A stretch of DNA of 33,908 bases. Origin: Streptomyces noursei (GTDB lineage: Bacteria; Actinomycetota; Actinomycetes; Streptomycetales; Streptomycetaceae). A program made the translations under genes and the position numbers. Below the pieces are notes generated by a model that worked only from the letters and a program-made list of their open reading frames with translations, ran no database searches and had not been told where the DNA came from. The stretch is from positions 75,978 through 109,885 of the forward strand of contig NZ_LWBU01000300.1 in the NCBI RefSeq assembly GCF_001646665.1, in the 5' to 3' direction. Below, one piece after another: positions 8,432 to 16,203 of this stretch (its first letter is position 1; every line of letters begins with the position of its first letter).

Positions 8432-9670
8432 ATGCGAGAACAGCAGCGGGACGACGACTTCGAGACGGCCTACCGTGAATGGCTGCTGGACCGGCTCGCC
8501 CACTACCTGGGCCGCCCGGTGCGGGAGACCGACTCGGTGCACGAGTACCTCGACTCGGTGGCGGGGCTGAGCCTGTACGGGGACATCGAGGAGGAGTTCG
8601 GGCCGCTCGTCGAGCCCGCCGACATCTGGGCGTACCCGACCGTGCGGGAGCTGGCCCGCCACATGGCCGAGCGGGGCGCCGGGGCGGGCGGCAGCCGGAT
8701 CCGGGCGGCGTTCGTCTTCACCGGCCAGGGCTCCCAGCACCCCGGCATGACCGCCGGGCTCTACCGGAACTCCACCGTCTACCGCCGCTACCTGGACGAG
8801 GCCGGCACGGTCCTCCAGCCGTACACCGGGCTGTCGGTGGTGGAGATGATCCTGGGCAAGGACCCGCGGATCCACCAGACGGCGTTCACCCAGCCCGCGC
8901 TGTTCGCGGTCGAGTACGCCCTCGCCAAGACGCTGGAGGAGGCCGGGGTCCGCCCGGTGTCGGTCCTCGGCCACGGCATCGGGGAGTTCGCGGCCGCCGC
9001 CGTGGCGGGCGCCCTGACCCTGCCGGACGCCGCCAAGCTGGTCGCGCTGCGCGGCGCCTTCATGCAGTACCTCCCCTCCGGGGGCGGCATGATGGCCGCC
9101 TGCATCACCCCGTACGAGGCCACCGAGCTGATCGCCTGCGAGCCGGGCGTGGGCATCAGCGCGATCAACGCCGCCAAGTCGACGGTGCTGTCCGGCGACC
9201 GGGGCGGCCTCGAACGCATCGAGAGCAAGCTCGCCGAGCGGGGCGTGCGGTGCCGGCACCTCACGGTCACCCACGCGTTCCACTCGCCGCTGATGGCGCC
9301 CGTGGTCCCCAAGTTCGAGGCCGTCGTCCGCCGGGTCCCCGGCGGGGCCGCGTCGGTGCCGTTCTACTCCACGGTGTACGGCAGGCTCACCACCGAGCCG
9401 CTGTACGCCTCGTACTGGACCGAGCAGCTGACCGCGCCCGTCCGGTTCGCCGACGCCGCGCGCGCCCTGCTGGCGCAGCAGGCGCCGACCCATGTCGTGG
9501 AGATCGGCCCGCGGGCGGTGCTCACGCCGTACCTGCGCCGGCTGGGGGGTGCCCGGGGCCCCGTCTGCCTGCCGGTGTGCCAGGGCCCGGAGAGCGACGC
9601 CGTGGACCTGGCCGGTGTGATCTCCGTGCTCGACGCCGGACCGCTGGCCGCCGCACTGGCCGGGGCGTGA
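8432..9670 (+). CDS. ACP-acyltransferase fusion with Gly in the AT nucleophile position
   Basis: Encodes 412 residues. Residues 10-85 look like an acyl carrier protein: the motif YLDSV places Ser42 as the candidate phosphopantetheine site, followed by an acidic helix (GDIEEEFG) and a PTVRELA helix. Residues 93-400 form a malonyltransferase (FabD) fold with GQGSQ at the start and the HAFHSP motif containing the catalytic His. The nucleophile elbow, normally GHSxG, reads GHGIG with Gly182, so ordinary acyl transfer through Ser is not possible there. The AT may be a structural or docking partner, as DpsD-like ATs accompany DpsC-like KAS III, or may position acyl-ACP for other enzymes. The ATG at 8432 has AAGGAG upstream, 20 bases after the dehydrogenase stop. 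Confidence 0.85.
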   Translation: MREQQRDDDFETAYREWLLDRLAHYLGRPVRETDSVHEYLDSVAGLSLYGDIEEEFGPLVEPADIWAYPTVRELARHMAERGAGAGGSRIRAAFVFTGQGSQHPGMTAGLYRNSTVYRRYLDEAGTVLQPYTGLSVVEMILGKDPRIHQTAFTQPALFAVEYALAKTLEEAGVRPVSVLGHGIGEFAAAAVAGALTLPDAAKLVALRGAFMQYLPSGGGMMAACITPYEATELIACEPGVGISAINAAKSTVLSGDRGGLERIESKLAERGVRCRHLTVTHAFHSPLMAPVVPKFEAVVRRVPGGAASVPFYSTVYGRLTTEPLYASYWTEQLTAPVRFADAARALLAQQAPTHVVEIGPRAVLTPYLRRLGGARGPVCLPVCQGPESDAVDLAGVISVLDAGPLAAALAGA

Positions 9671-9671
9671 G

Positions 9672-10652
9672 GTGACGGCACGGATCGGGCGGCCCCTGTC
9701 CGTCCGGGGACCCGAGGGCCCCTGGGGGCCGGTACGCGACGAACTCACCCACACGGGCACCGTCCTGGTGTACGGGACGATGTCCGCGTGGCTGCCCGCC
9801 GAGGGCTCCGGAACCGAGCTGCGACGGCTGCTCGGCCGGGACTGGCACCGCTACCAGACGTTCACGCAGCCGAGGCTGCGCGAGCGGTTCACCGCCTCCC
9901 GGCTGCTGCTGCGGCACGCGGCCGCGGCGATCCTGGGCACCGCCCCGCACCTGGTCGACCTGTCGTACCAGCCGGGCGGCCGCCCGTATGTGCGCGGCTG
10001 CGACCAGATCGACGTCAGCCTCAGCCACACCGAGGAGATGATGGTCGTCGGCATCACCCGCATGGGGCGGGTGGGCGTCGACGTCGAGCGCGCCGACCGG
10101 CGGCTGGCGCACACCGGGTCCGAGACGCAGGCGTGCACCCCCTTCGAGAAGCGGCAGCTCGACGCGGGCGGTGATGACGCGCGCAACGACACCATGGTGC
10201 GGCTGTGGACCCTGAAGGAGGCCTACAGCAAGGCGCTCGGCCAGGGGCTGCGGTTCCGGTTCACCGAGTTCGGCTTCGCCCTGGAGGACTCCGGCGCCCG
10301 GCTGGTGCGGCCGGACGGCACCCCCGCCGGTGACTCGTGGACGTTCGGGACGTTCCCGGCGGGTGGCCGTTACGTGGTGAGCGCGGCGGTGTTCGACGCC
10401 GGGTTCGGCGAGCCGGTGGACGTCGCCGTGGACACCACCCTCGACGAGGGGCTGTTCGACGCGCTGCTGGCGGCGCCGCGCCCCGGGTCAGGGGATCCAG
10501 CCGGCCTCCTCGGCCAGCCGGATGGCGTCGATGCGGTTGCGGGCGCCCAGTTTGCTGACGATGGCCGTCAGGTAGTTGCGGACCGTCCCCTTCGACAGGT
10601 AGAGGCACCCGGCGATCTCGGCGGCGTCGGCGCCGCGGGCGGCGAGACGTAG
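9672..10652 (+). CDS. Sfp-type 4'-phosphopantetheinyl transferase
   Basis: Encodes 326 residues. Visible motifs are the magnesium site GVDVER (135-140), SLSHTEEM (117-124) and the WTLKEAYSK signature (179-187, Glu183 and Lys187). It converts apo carrier proteins to holo form by transferring phosphopantetheine from CoA to the conserved Ser. Likely substrates are the discrete ACP at 20995 and the ACP domain at 8432. The GTG start at 9672 lies one base after the ACP-AT stop. The recognisable enzyme ends near residue 270; the remaining 50 or so residues are antisense to the response regulator, with a convergent overlap of 165 bases. That tail has no family resemblance and may simply be read-through of an eroded stop. 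Confidence 0.88.
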   Translation: MTARIGRPLSVRGPEGPWGPVRDELTHTGTVLVYGTMSAWLPAEGSGTELRRLLGRDWHRYQTFTQPRLRERFTASRLLLRHAAAAILGTAPHLVDLSYQPGGRPYVRGCDQIDVSLSHTEEMMVVGITRMGRVGVDVERADRRLAHTGSETQACTPFEKRQLDAGGDDARNDTMVRLWTLKEAYSKALGQGLRFRFTEFGFALEDSGARLVRPDGTPAGDSWTFGTFPAGGRYVVSAAVFDAGFGEPVDVAVDTTLDEGLFDALLAAPRPGSGDPAGLLGQPDGVDAVAGAQFADDGRQVVADRPLRQVEAPGDLGGVGAAGGET

Positions 10653-11105
10653 CACCTCCAGCTCCCTCGGCGAGAGGGGGTTCTCCGGCGAGTCCCAGGC
10701 GGCCAGGGCCAGTTGGGGGTCGACGACCCGCCGGCCGGCCGCCACGGACCGGACGGCGAGCGCGAGCTGGTCCGAGGGGGAGTCCTTGAGGAGGAACCCG
10801 GACACGTGCGCCGACAGGGCGCGCCGGAGGGTCCCCGGCCGTCCCAGGCTGGTGAGGATGAGGGTGCGGCAGCTGGGCAGTTGTTCGTGCAGCTCGGCTG
10901 CCGCCGTCAGTCCGTCGATCCCCGGGAGGTCGACGTCGATGACGGCCACGTCGGGCCGTGAGCGCAGGGCGGCCTGCACGATGGTGTCACCGCGGTCGAC
11001 GGCCGCGACCACCTCCAGGTCGGGTTCGAGCTCCAGCAGCGCCACCAGCGCCCCCCGGACCATGTGCACGTCCTCGGCCAGGAGGATTTTCACGGACAGC
11101 ATCAA
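10488..11105 (-). CDS. NarL/LuxR-family response regulator
   Basis: Encodes 205 residues. The receiver domain (about 5-120) has the acidic pocket AED (10-12), phosphoacceptor Asp57 in VIDVDLPG, the switch Thr/Ser in LTS (84-86) and Lys107 in LLKDS. The LuxR-type helix-turn-helix is at about 143-200, with the pattern LSPRELEVLRLAARG and KGTVRNYLTAIVSKLGARNR. It is the DNA-binding partner of the histidine kinase whose gene ends 24 bases upstream on the same strand. The TCS lies next to the YcaO/precursor genes and probably controls the cluster or responds to its product or to membrane state. Its 3' end overlaps the convergent PPTase gene. Confidence 0.95.
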   Translation of the reverse strand: MMLSVKILLAEDVHMVRGALVALLELEPDLEVVAAVDRGDTIVQAALRSRPDVAVIDVDLPGIDGLTAAAELHEQLPSCRTLILTSLGRPGTLRRALSAHVSGFLLKDSPSDQLALAVRSVAAGRRVVDPQLALAAWDSPENPLSPRELEVLRLAARGADAAEIAGCLYLSKGTVRNYLTAIVSKLGARNRIDAIRLAEEAGWIP

Positions 11106-11129
11106 GAACCCCCGTCATCGACGTCCGTT

Positions 11130-12422
11130 TCAGGCCGCGGCTCTCTCCGGGGCCGCGTCCGGCACCCCCGCCGCGGTGCCGTGCGGGCGGAGGGGGGCCC
11201 AGGCCTCCAGGTGGAACCGTCCGTCCTCCCGCACCCCGGCGGTCAGACCGCCGCCGATCGAGGCGAAGCGCGTACGGAGGTTGTCCAGGCCGCTCCCACC
11301 GCGCCGGACGACGGACGAGACGTGGTCGGGCCCTTCGTGCGGGCGGTCGTTCACCAGCGTCAACCGGACCGTCTCCCCTTCGACACGTGCCTTGATGCTA
11401 CATACCTGTACGCGGCTGTGGCGGAGAATGTTCGTCACCCCCTCGCGCAGCGCGGTGGCCAGAACCGTGTCGACGGCCGGGTGGAGGCGCCCGCACTCGA
11501 CGTCGACCTCCGCCCGCACGTCGGCCGCCGCGAGCACGGTTCCCGCCGATTGCGCCTCGTCGCACAGGGACATGTCGCGGTATCCGCTGGAGACCAGGCG
11601 TACGTCGGAGAGGGCCTGCCGCGCCACCCGCAGCAGGTCCGCGGTCTCCTCGGCGGCCTGTTCCGGTCGTACGGGCACCAGCCGCTGGATGAGTTCTCCC
11701 TTCAGTGCGATGGCCGAAAGGCTGTACCCGAGCAGGTCGTGCAGATCCCGTGCGAAGCGCAGCCGCTCCTGGGTGACGGCCATCTTGGCCATCTGCTCCC
11801 GGGTGGCGTGCAGTTCCTGCACCAGGTCGGCGAGACGGCTCAGGCCGTAGATGACCAGTCCGGTGAGCCCTCCCGCGATGACGACGTAACCGGCGTCGAG
11901 CGGCCCGGCGCCGGCGAGGAGGGAGTACGGGATCAGGCCGGCGACGACGAGCCCGTAGGCCGGCCAGGCGATGCGCGGCGGCAGCGTCAGGAGGATCGAC
12001 GCGCACAGGGGCCCCTGCATGCTGCCCCAGCTGGCGTCGAACCACACCATCGGCAGGTAGGTGAGCACCACTTGGGTCCCGAGGACGGTGACGCGGCGGC
12101 GCAGACTCCACGACCGGGCCCGGGCGGAGGAGACGGCGAACTGCACGCCGAAGGCCACCAGCACGGTCGCCAGGCAGATGACCAGCGTCACCGTCCCCAG
12201 CCGCACGTTGCGGAGGACGTTGATGACCGTCACCGAGCAGTAGCAGCTCAGCGCCACCACGATGATTCCCCGGGCGAGTCGCGGTGCCGGCGTCACCTGC
12301 CTCGGTGAGACGCGCAGATCCTGCCGGGGCGACCGGACACCGCCCGCGCGCCCGAGTGGTACCCGCAGACGGTGCTGCTGATGCGGAATGGAATTTTCCG
12401 CATGAAAGGGTGCATCCGGCAT
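11130..12422 (-). CDS. DesK/NarX-type sensor histidine kinase
   Basis: Encodes 430 residues. An N-terminal cytoplasmic stretch of about 50 residues is followed by roughly five or six hydrophobic segments between 52 and 195. Next come a coiled signalling helix, the HisKA_3 dimerisation motif RDLHDLLGYSLSAIALKGEL (phosphoacceptor His228), and a HATPase domain with the N box (REGVTNILRHS) and G box (RRGGSGLDNLRTR). This is the DesK-like class that senses membrane or small-molecule signals and pairs with NarL-type regulators. The start at 12422 is supported by a GCGAGGAG ribosome site. A palindrome about 30 bases upstream probably marks a separate promoter for the kinase-regulator pair. Confidence 0.93.
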   Translation of the reverse strand: MPDAPFHAENSIPHQQHRLRVPLGRAGGVRSPRQDLRVSPRQVTPAPRLARGIIVVALSCYCSVTVINVLRNVRLGTVTLVICLATVLVAFGVQFAVSSARARSWSLRRRVTVLGTQVVLTYLPMVWFDASWGSMQGPLCASILLTLPPRIAWPAYGLVVAGLIPYSLLAGAGPLDAGYVVIAGGLTGLVIYGLSRLADLVQELHATREQMAKMAVTQERLRFARDLHDLLGYSLSAIALKGELIQRLVPVRPEQAAEETADLLRVARQALSDVRLVSSGYRDMSLCDEAQSAGTVLAAADVRAEVDVECGRLHPAVDTVLATALREGVTNILRHSRVQVCSIKARVEGETVRLTLVNDRPHEGPDHVSSVVRRGGSGLDNLRTRFASIGGGLTAGVREDGRFHLEAWAPLRPHGTAAGVPDAAPERAAA

Positions 12423-12453
12423 AGCCGTCTCCTCGCCAGGACAGGGGTGGCGA

Positions 12454-12476
12454 AGCGCATAGTATGACTATGCGTT
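12454..12476. promoter_or_regulatory. Palindrome between ycaO and the kinase gene
   Basis: The 7-base arms CGCATAG (12456-12462) and CTATGCG (12468-12474) are exact reverse complements around TATGA. A54 and T76 extend the pairing beyond one G-T pair. It lies 31 bases before the kinase start and 36 bases after the ycaO stop. A self-regulatory site for the response regulator is plausible. Confidence 0.6.
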
Positions 12477-12511
12477 GAGCTTGAGCCACTGCTCGCAATC
12501 GCCGGTCGGTG

Positions 12512-14776
12512 TCACACGAACAGCGGAACAGGGTTCAGGTCGTCGTACGGAGTGGGCCGGGCCAGCCGGCCCAGCGCCACGGGCACGTCGAACAGCCTGC
12601 CGGGCGCGTACCTCGCCCAGAAGTGCCGCATCCCCGGCACGAGGACCTTCACGACGGGGAGCCCGACGTCGGGGCGGGTCTGGTCGAGGACCAGCAGTTC
12701 CATCCCCCGCTCCCGTACCAGCCGTTCGGCTGCCTCCACGTCTTCCCGCAGGTCATCGCGGTGTTCCCGCGGATAGCAACCGGGGCCGCGCGGCGCCTCG
12801 GCGGGGTCGGGCACCAGGTACGGATGCGTCCCGACCGTGGCGCACGTCCACCAGCGGTCCAGATCCGGGTGGGAGGCCCGGAACTCGCCCTCCTGCCGGC
12901 CCACGGGCAGGAGCTGACTCATTTCCGTCACCGCCCTGCGCAGTGCCAGAGCGGGATCGAAATGCGCACCGAAACCGAAAGCGATGCCCTCTTCCGCTCC
13001 GCCGGTCCGGCGGGAAATCGCCGCCATGGCCGGAATTCCGAAATCGGTCGTCAGATCCAGCACCCACAGGTCGCGGCCCAGCCGCCCGTAGCTCTCCCTG
13101 ACGCATCTGAGCCACGGTTCGTCGAAGGCGTCGAGGTCCACCGCCGGCTGCCGCGTGCGGTTGTACCACCACAACGCCACGGCGTCGCGCTCCACCAGTT
13201 CGAGGAAGCCCTGCACCACGGCGTCCTCCAGGCTGCTGCCCGCCGCCGCGCCGTTGGAGTCCGCCCACGGCGAGTGGGAGAAGCCGTCCGGGCCGGGCCC
13301 GAAGTACAGCATGGAGGTGGGCAGCATGCGGTGCTCGCCGGCCGTCAGGGACCACACCGGAGTCCACTCCACCGCTTCGCCCGGGTCGAACGGCGGAGGG
13401 ACGAGCTGGAACGGGGTGCACGTGGCGTTCCACCGGTTGCGGTCGCGAAACTGCCGGTCGGCGTAGAGCTGCACGGAGTTGGGGTGCAGGGCCGATCGAC
13501 CCAGACCGGTCAGCGTGTCGACGACCACCGGCTCGTCACCCTGGCGCGTACCGGAGTACCGCTCCACCGCCTCGCACAGGGCCCCCACCCGTGCCTCCAG
13601 CGGAGTGGTCCCCTTCCCGCCGCTCTGGCTGCGCAGACCGCCCCGCACACCGCTCAGCGAATGCGCCTGCAGGGCCGCGTTCCGCCCCGAGAGACAGCGG
13701 TTGAGGCCCTCCGGCACGTCCGTCACCGTCCGCAGCTCCGGGACGACACCGGTCACCGGGTCGACCAGGTGCCCGTAGCGCGCCAGGACGGCCTCGGGCG
13801 TCAGCGCCCGGTGATTGCTCCCCGTGCCCGGGGCCTTCGGGCGCGACGCGAGGACGACCGGCCCGCGCACCCGTGCCGCCACCAGCCCCGGATCCCCGCA
13901 GTCCGGGCACTGCGGACGCCGCGCCACCTGGTGGTGACGGGTGCGCAGCGTCCGCGTGTCCAGCGTGCACACCGCTCCCTGCTCCTCGTACCGCATGCCG
14001 GCCATCCACTTGACCGTCTCCAGGACCGCCGTGTGCAGCCCCAGGCCCCGCACCACGCCGAGCGAGGCGTCGGGGACCGGCACCGCGCCCGGCAGGCCGA
14101 GGGCCTGCCGGACGGGCGACTGGGAGAAGAGCCGGGAGCGCAGCCGGTGGGCCAGACAGGACCAGCACGGCCGGTCGCCCGGGCCGAAGACGGGGCCCAC
14201 CCACGCCTCGGCCCCGCACGGCTTCGCGAGCAGCCACGGCCGCCCCAGCCGCCGTAACCGGCCGTCCAGTTCACGCAGTCGCGGATCGAGGTAGTCGTCG
14301 CACAGGACCAGCGTGAAGTCCACGTGCCCGCCCTCGCCCGCCAGCGTCAGGCCCTCGGCGACACACTGCTTGCGCGCCTCCTCGGCCCTCACCCGCCCCA
14401 GCGCCACCACCTCGACCGTGGTGGCGCGGAGCGCGGACACGGCCTCGGCGCTGCCCAGGCCCGCCAGCTCCCAGTAGGCCGCGGCGGCGTCGTCCGTCAG
14501 CGGATCGCGGTAGCCGATCAGCTCGGCCTGCGCCAGTTTCGCGATCAGCCTGCCCGCTTCCGCCGGCGGCAGCGTGCGGGCCGCCTCGTCGAGCAGACCG
14601 GACAGCGTCCGCGTACCGTCCAGCAGCGGCGCGAGGGTCTCGATGGACCTGCCCTGCAACGCGGTCGTGCCGCGCTCCGACAGCAGGTAGACGGCCTCGC
14701 CCCGCACGATCTCCACCCGCAGGTGGGGCTTGAAGCCCACCCGGTGCGAGACGCCCTCAGGCAGTGTCGTCGTCAT
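12512..14776 (-). CDS. Fused E1-like/YcaO cyclodehydratase of the azol(in)e RiPP type
   Basis: Encodes 754 residues. The N-terminal half (about 1-300) resembles the TOMM C protein: a winged-helix leader-peptide-binding region followed by a degenerate E1-like fold with two zinc-type CxxC pairs (Cys204/207 in CWSC and Cys290/293 in CPDC). The YcaO half (about 340-754) carries SGGKG (385-389), the ATP/Mg motif CEAVER (401-406) and LELVERD (525-531). The C-terminus, LNPVPLFV, is a degraded version of the Pro-rich tail of cyclodehydratases. Such enzymes use ATP to activate backbone amides so that Cys, Ser or Thr side chains form azolines. Its ATG overlaps the stop of the small precursor-like gene. 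No flavin azoline dehydrogenase, peptidase or exporter is visible nearby. Confidence 0.88.
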   Translation of the reverse strand: MTTTLPEGVSHRVGFKPHLRVEIVRGEAVYLLSERGTTALQGRSIETLAPLLDGTRTLSGLLDEAARTLPPAEAGRLIAKLAQAELIGYRDPLTDDAAAAYWELAGLGSAEAVSALRATTVEVVALGRVRAEEARKQCVAEGLTLAGEGGHVDFTLVLCDDYLDPRLRELDGRLRRLGRPWLLAKPCGAEAWVGPVFGPGDRPCWSCLAHRLRSRLFSQSPVRQALGLPGAVPVPDASLGVVRGLGLHTAVLETVKWMAGMRYEEQGAVCTLDTRTLRTRHHQVARRPQCPDCGDPGLVAARVRGPVVLASRPKAPGTGSNHRALTPEAVLARYGHLVDPVTGVVPELRTVTDVPEGLNRCLSGRNAALQAHSLSGVRGGLRSQSGGKGTTPLEARVGALCEAVERYSGTRQGDEPVVVDTLTGLGRSALHPNSVQLYADRQFRDRNRWNATCTPFQLVPPPFDPGEAVEWTPVWSLTAGEHRMLPTSMLYFGPGPDGFSHSPWADSNGAAAGSSLEDAVVQGFLELVERDAVALWWYNRTRQPAVDLDAFDEPWLRCVRESYGRLGRDLWVLDLTTDFGIPAMAAISRRTGGAEEGIAFGFGAHFDPALALRRAVTEMSQLLPVGRQEGEFRASHPDLDRWWTCATVGTHPYLVPDPAEAPRGPGCYPREHRDDLREDVEAAERLVRERGMELLVLDQTRPDVGLPVVKVLVPGMRHFWARYAPGRLFDVPVALGRLARPTPYDDLNPVPLFV

Positions 14777-15099
14777 CTGCGGGCGGTCCCGACGGACGGG
14801 AACGGCACGTCGCTCTTGGTGAAGACGATGCTGAACCCCTCACCGCCGGAACCCGTGCGGTCCAGGTCCTCGATCAGCAGGTGCGTGTCGTCCTCCGTGC
14901 CCCACGCGGCGTAGGCCGGTTCGACGGCCACCAGGCCGAACTCGGCGAGCAGGGAGCGAGGGTCCTCGGTGTAACGCTGGGCGAGTGCGGGTTCAAGAGC
15001 GGTCCGGGCCGTCAGCAGCGCGATGCGGTGATCGTTCGCGAGTGCGACGGCGTTCGCACTCTCGACGTCCGGGCGTGCGTTGGTCAGAGCGGTGCTCAT
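14773..15099 (-). CDS. Small NHLP-like RiPP precursor candidate
   Basis: Encodes 108 residues. Residues 30-80 (ARTALEPALAQRY, then DPRSLLAEFGL and HLLIEDLD) resemble the nitrile-hydratase-alpha-like leader (NHLP) pattern of a helix, DPR..L..FGL and an acidic terminal strand. After LDR comes TGSGG (82-86), which looks like a double-Gly processing site. It would leave a 22-residue core with Ser90, Thr94, Ser96, Ser102 and Thr105 and no Cys. The stop overlaps the cyclodehydratase start (ATGA) and a GAGGGGGA ribosome site precedes the ATG, so the two proteins are made together. I infer that it is the substrate or carrier of the YcaO enzyme. The family assignment is from pattern only, and a non-peptide-product scaffold role is possible. 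Confidence 0.7.
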   Translation of the reverse strand: MSTALTNARPDVESANAVALANDHRIALLTARTALEPALAQRYTEDPRSLLAEFGLVAVEPAYAAWGTEDDTHLLIEDLDRTGSGGEGFSIVFTKSDVPFPSVGTARR

Positions 15100-15207
15100 G
15101 ATGGGTCCCCCTCGTTGATGGCGTCGTACGAGCTTTCGTCCGACGTTCCGAGGCCACGGATTCTGCTGCCCGGCGAGTCCGGCGGCACAGTGCGGGAGTC
15201 ACCAGCG

Positions 15208-15228
15208 GGGCATGACATTTTCATGCCC
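15208..15228. promoter_or_regulatory. Inverted repeat in the precursor/SARP divergent region
   Basis: GGGCATGA (15208-15215) and TCATGCCC (15221-15228) are exact reverse complements separated by five bases. It lies roughly midway between the divergent starts at 15099 and 15364. This fits an operator for a dimeric regulator. Confidence 0.5.
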
Positions 15229-15250
15229 GGCCTCGTGACCCGCTCACTGG

Positions 15251-15301
15251 GGCTCCAACACCGCTGATGCCAGGCTCGCTCCAGGCTCCAGAGTTGGGCT
15301 C
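15251..15301 (+). repeat. GGCTC direct repeats with 11-base phasing upstream of the SARP gene
   Basis: GGCTC starts at 15251, 15273 and 15284, that is 22 then 11 bases apart, with a degenerate CGCTG at 15262 completing the phase. Another GGCTC at 15297 is out of phase. SARP proteins bind direct repeats spaced by one helical turn, so autoregulation is possible. Confidence 0.4.
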
Positions 15302-15363
15302 CGGAGCCGGCGGCCGCCCCGTACGAGGGACGGCCGCGGAAACGGGAAGAGGAGGGCGTACAC

Positions 15364-16158
15364 ATGGAGATCAAGGTCCTCGGACCGCTGGCAGCCCGTG
15401 AGAACGGGGTGTCCATCGTGCCGACCGCAGCCAAACCGCGACAGATACTGTCCCTGCTCGCCCTGCAGGCCGACCGCGTGGTGACCGTCCCGACGCTGAT
15501 GGCGGAGATCTGGGGCGAGGACATCCCCCGCAGCGCGGCCACCACCCTGCAGACGTACATCCTCCAGCTGCGCCGCAAGCTCACCGCCGCACTGGACGGC
15601 GACCCCACCCGCCAGGCCAAGGACGTCCTCGTCACCCAGCACGGGGGCTACCTCCTCCAGGTCCAGCCCGGACAGGTCGACGTGCAGGAGTTCGGCCGGC
15701 TCGCCACCGCGGGACGCGCCGCGCACGAGGCGGGCGACCACTACGCCGCATCCGAACTGCTCGGCAGCGCCCTGCGGATGTGGCAGGGGCCCGCCCTGGT
15801 CGACGTCCGCGTCGGCCCGGTCCTGGAGCTGGAGGTGCTGCGGCTGGAGGAGGACCGCATGGCCGCCCTCGAACGGCGCATCGACGCCGACCTGTGGCTC
15901 GGCCGGCACACCGAGATCGTGCCCGAACTGCGCGTCCTGGTCGCCAAGCACCCCATGCACGAGAACTTCTGCGCCCAGCTGATGACCGCCCTGCACCGCG
16001 CCGGTGCCGCCTGGCGGGCCCTGGAGGCCTACCAGCGGCTGCGCGGCACGCTCATCGACGAGCTGGGCCTGGAACCCTCGCCCCGGCTCCAGCGGCTGCA
16101 CCACGCGGTGCTCTCCGCCGACCCCGCACTCGAACTCCCCCTGTCGACTACCGGCTGA
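15364..16158 (+). CDS. SARP-family pathway activator (AfsR/DnrI/RedD type)
   Basis: Encodes 264 residues, the usual size of small SARPs. The N-terminal winged helix (about 1-100) includes KPRQILSLLALQADRVV, the recognition helix TLQTYILQLRRKL and the HGGYLL wing. The bacterial transcriptional activation domain follows (about 105-255), with VDVQEFGRL, LEVLRLEEDRMAALERRIDA and ALEAYQRLRGTLIDELGLEPS. SARPs bind 11-base-phased direct repeats overlapping the -35 region of cluster promoters and recruit RNA polymerase. The gene is divergent from the precursor/YcaO genes and immediately upstream of the carboxyltransferase and minimal PKS genes, which are its most likely targets. The ATG at 15364 follows GAAGAGGAGG. 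Confidence 0.95.
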   Translation: MEIKVLGPLAARENGVSIVPTAAKPRQILSLLALQADRVVTVPTLMAEIWGEDIPRSAATTLQTYILQLRRKLTAALDGDPTRQAKDVLVTQHGGYLLQVQPGQVDVQEFGRLATAGRAAHEAGDHYAASELLGSALRMWQGPALVDVRVGPVLELEVLRLEEDRMAALERRIDADLWLGRHTEIVPELRVLVAKHPMHENFCAQLMTALHRAGAAWRALEAYQRLRGTLIDELGLEPSPRLQRLHHAVLSADPALELPLSTTG

Positions 16159-16203
16159 CATCTGCTCCAGTACGTCTCGAGCCGAGCTGCCTACGTTCGG
16201 CCG

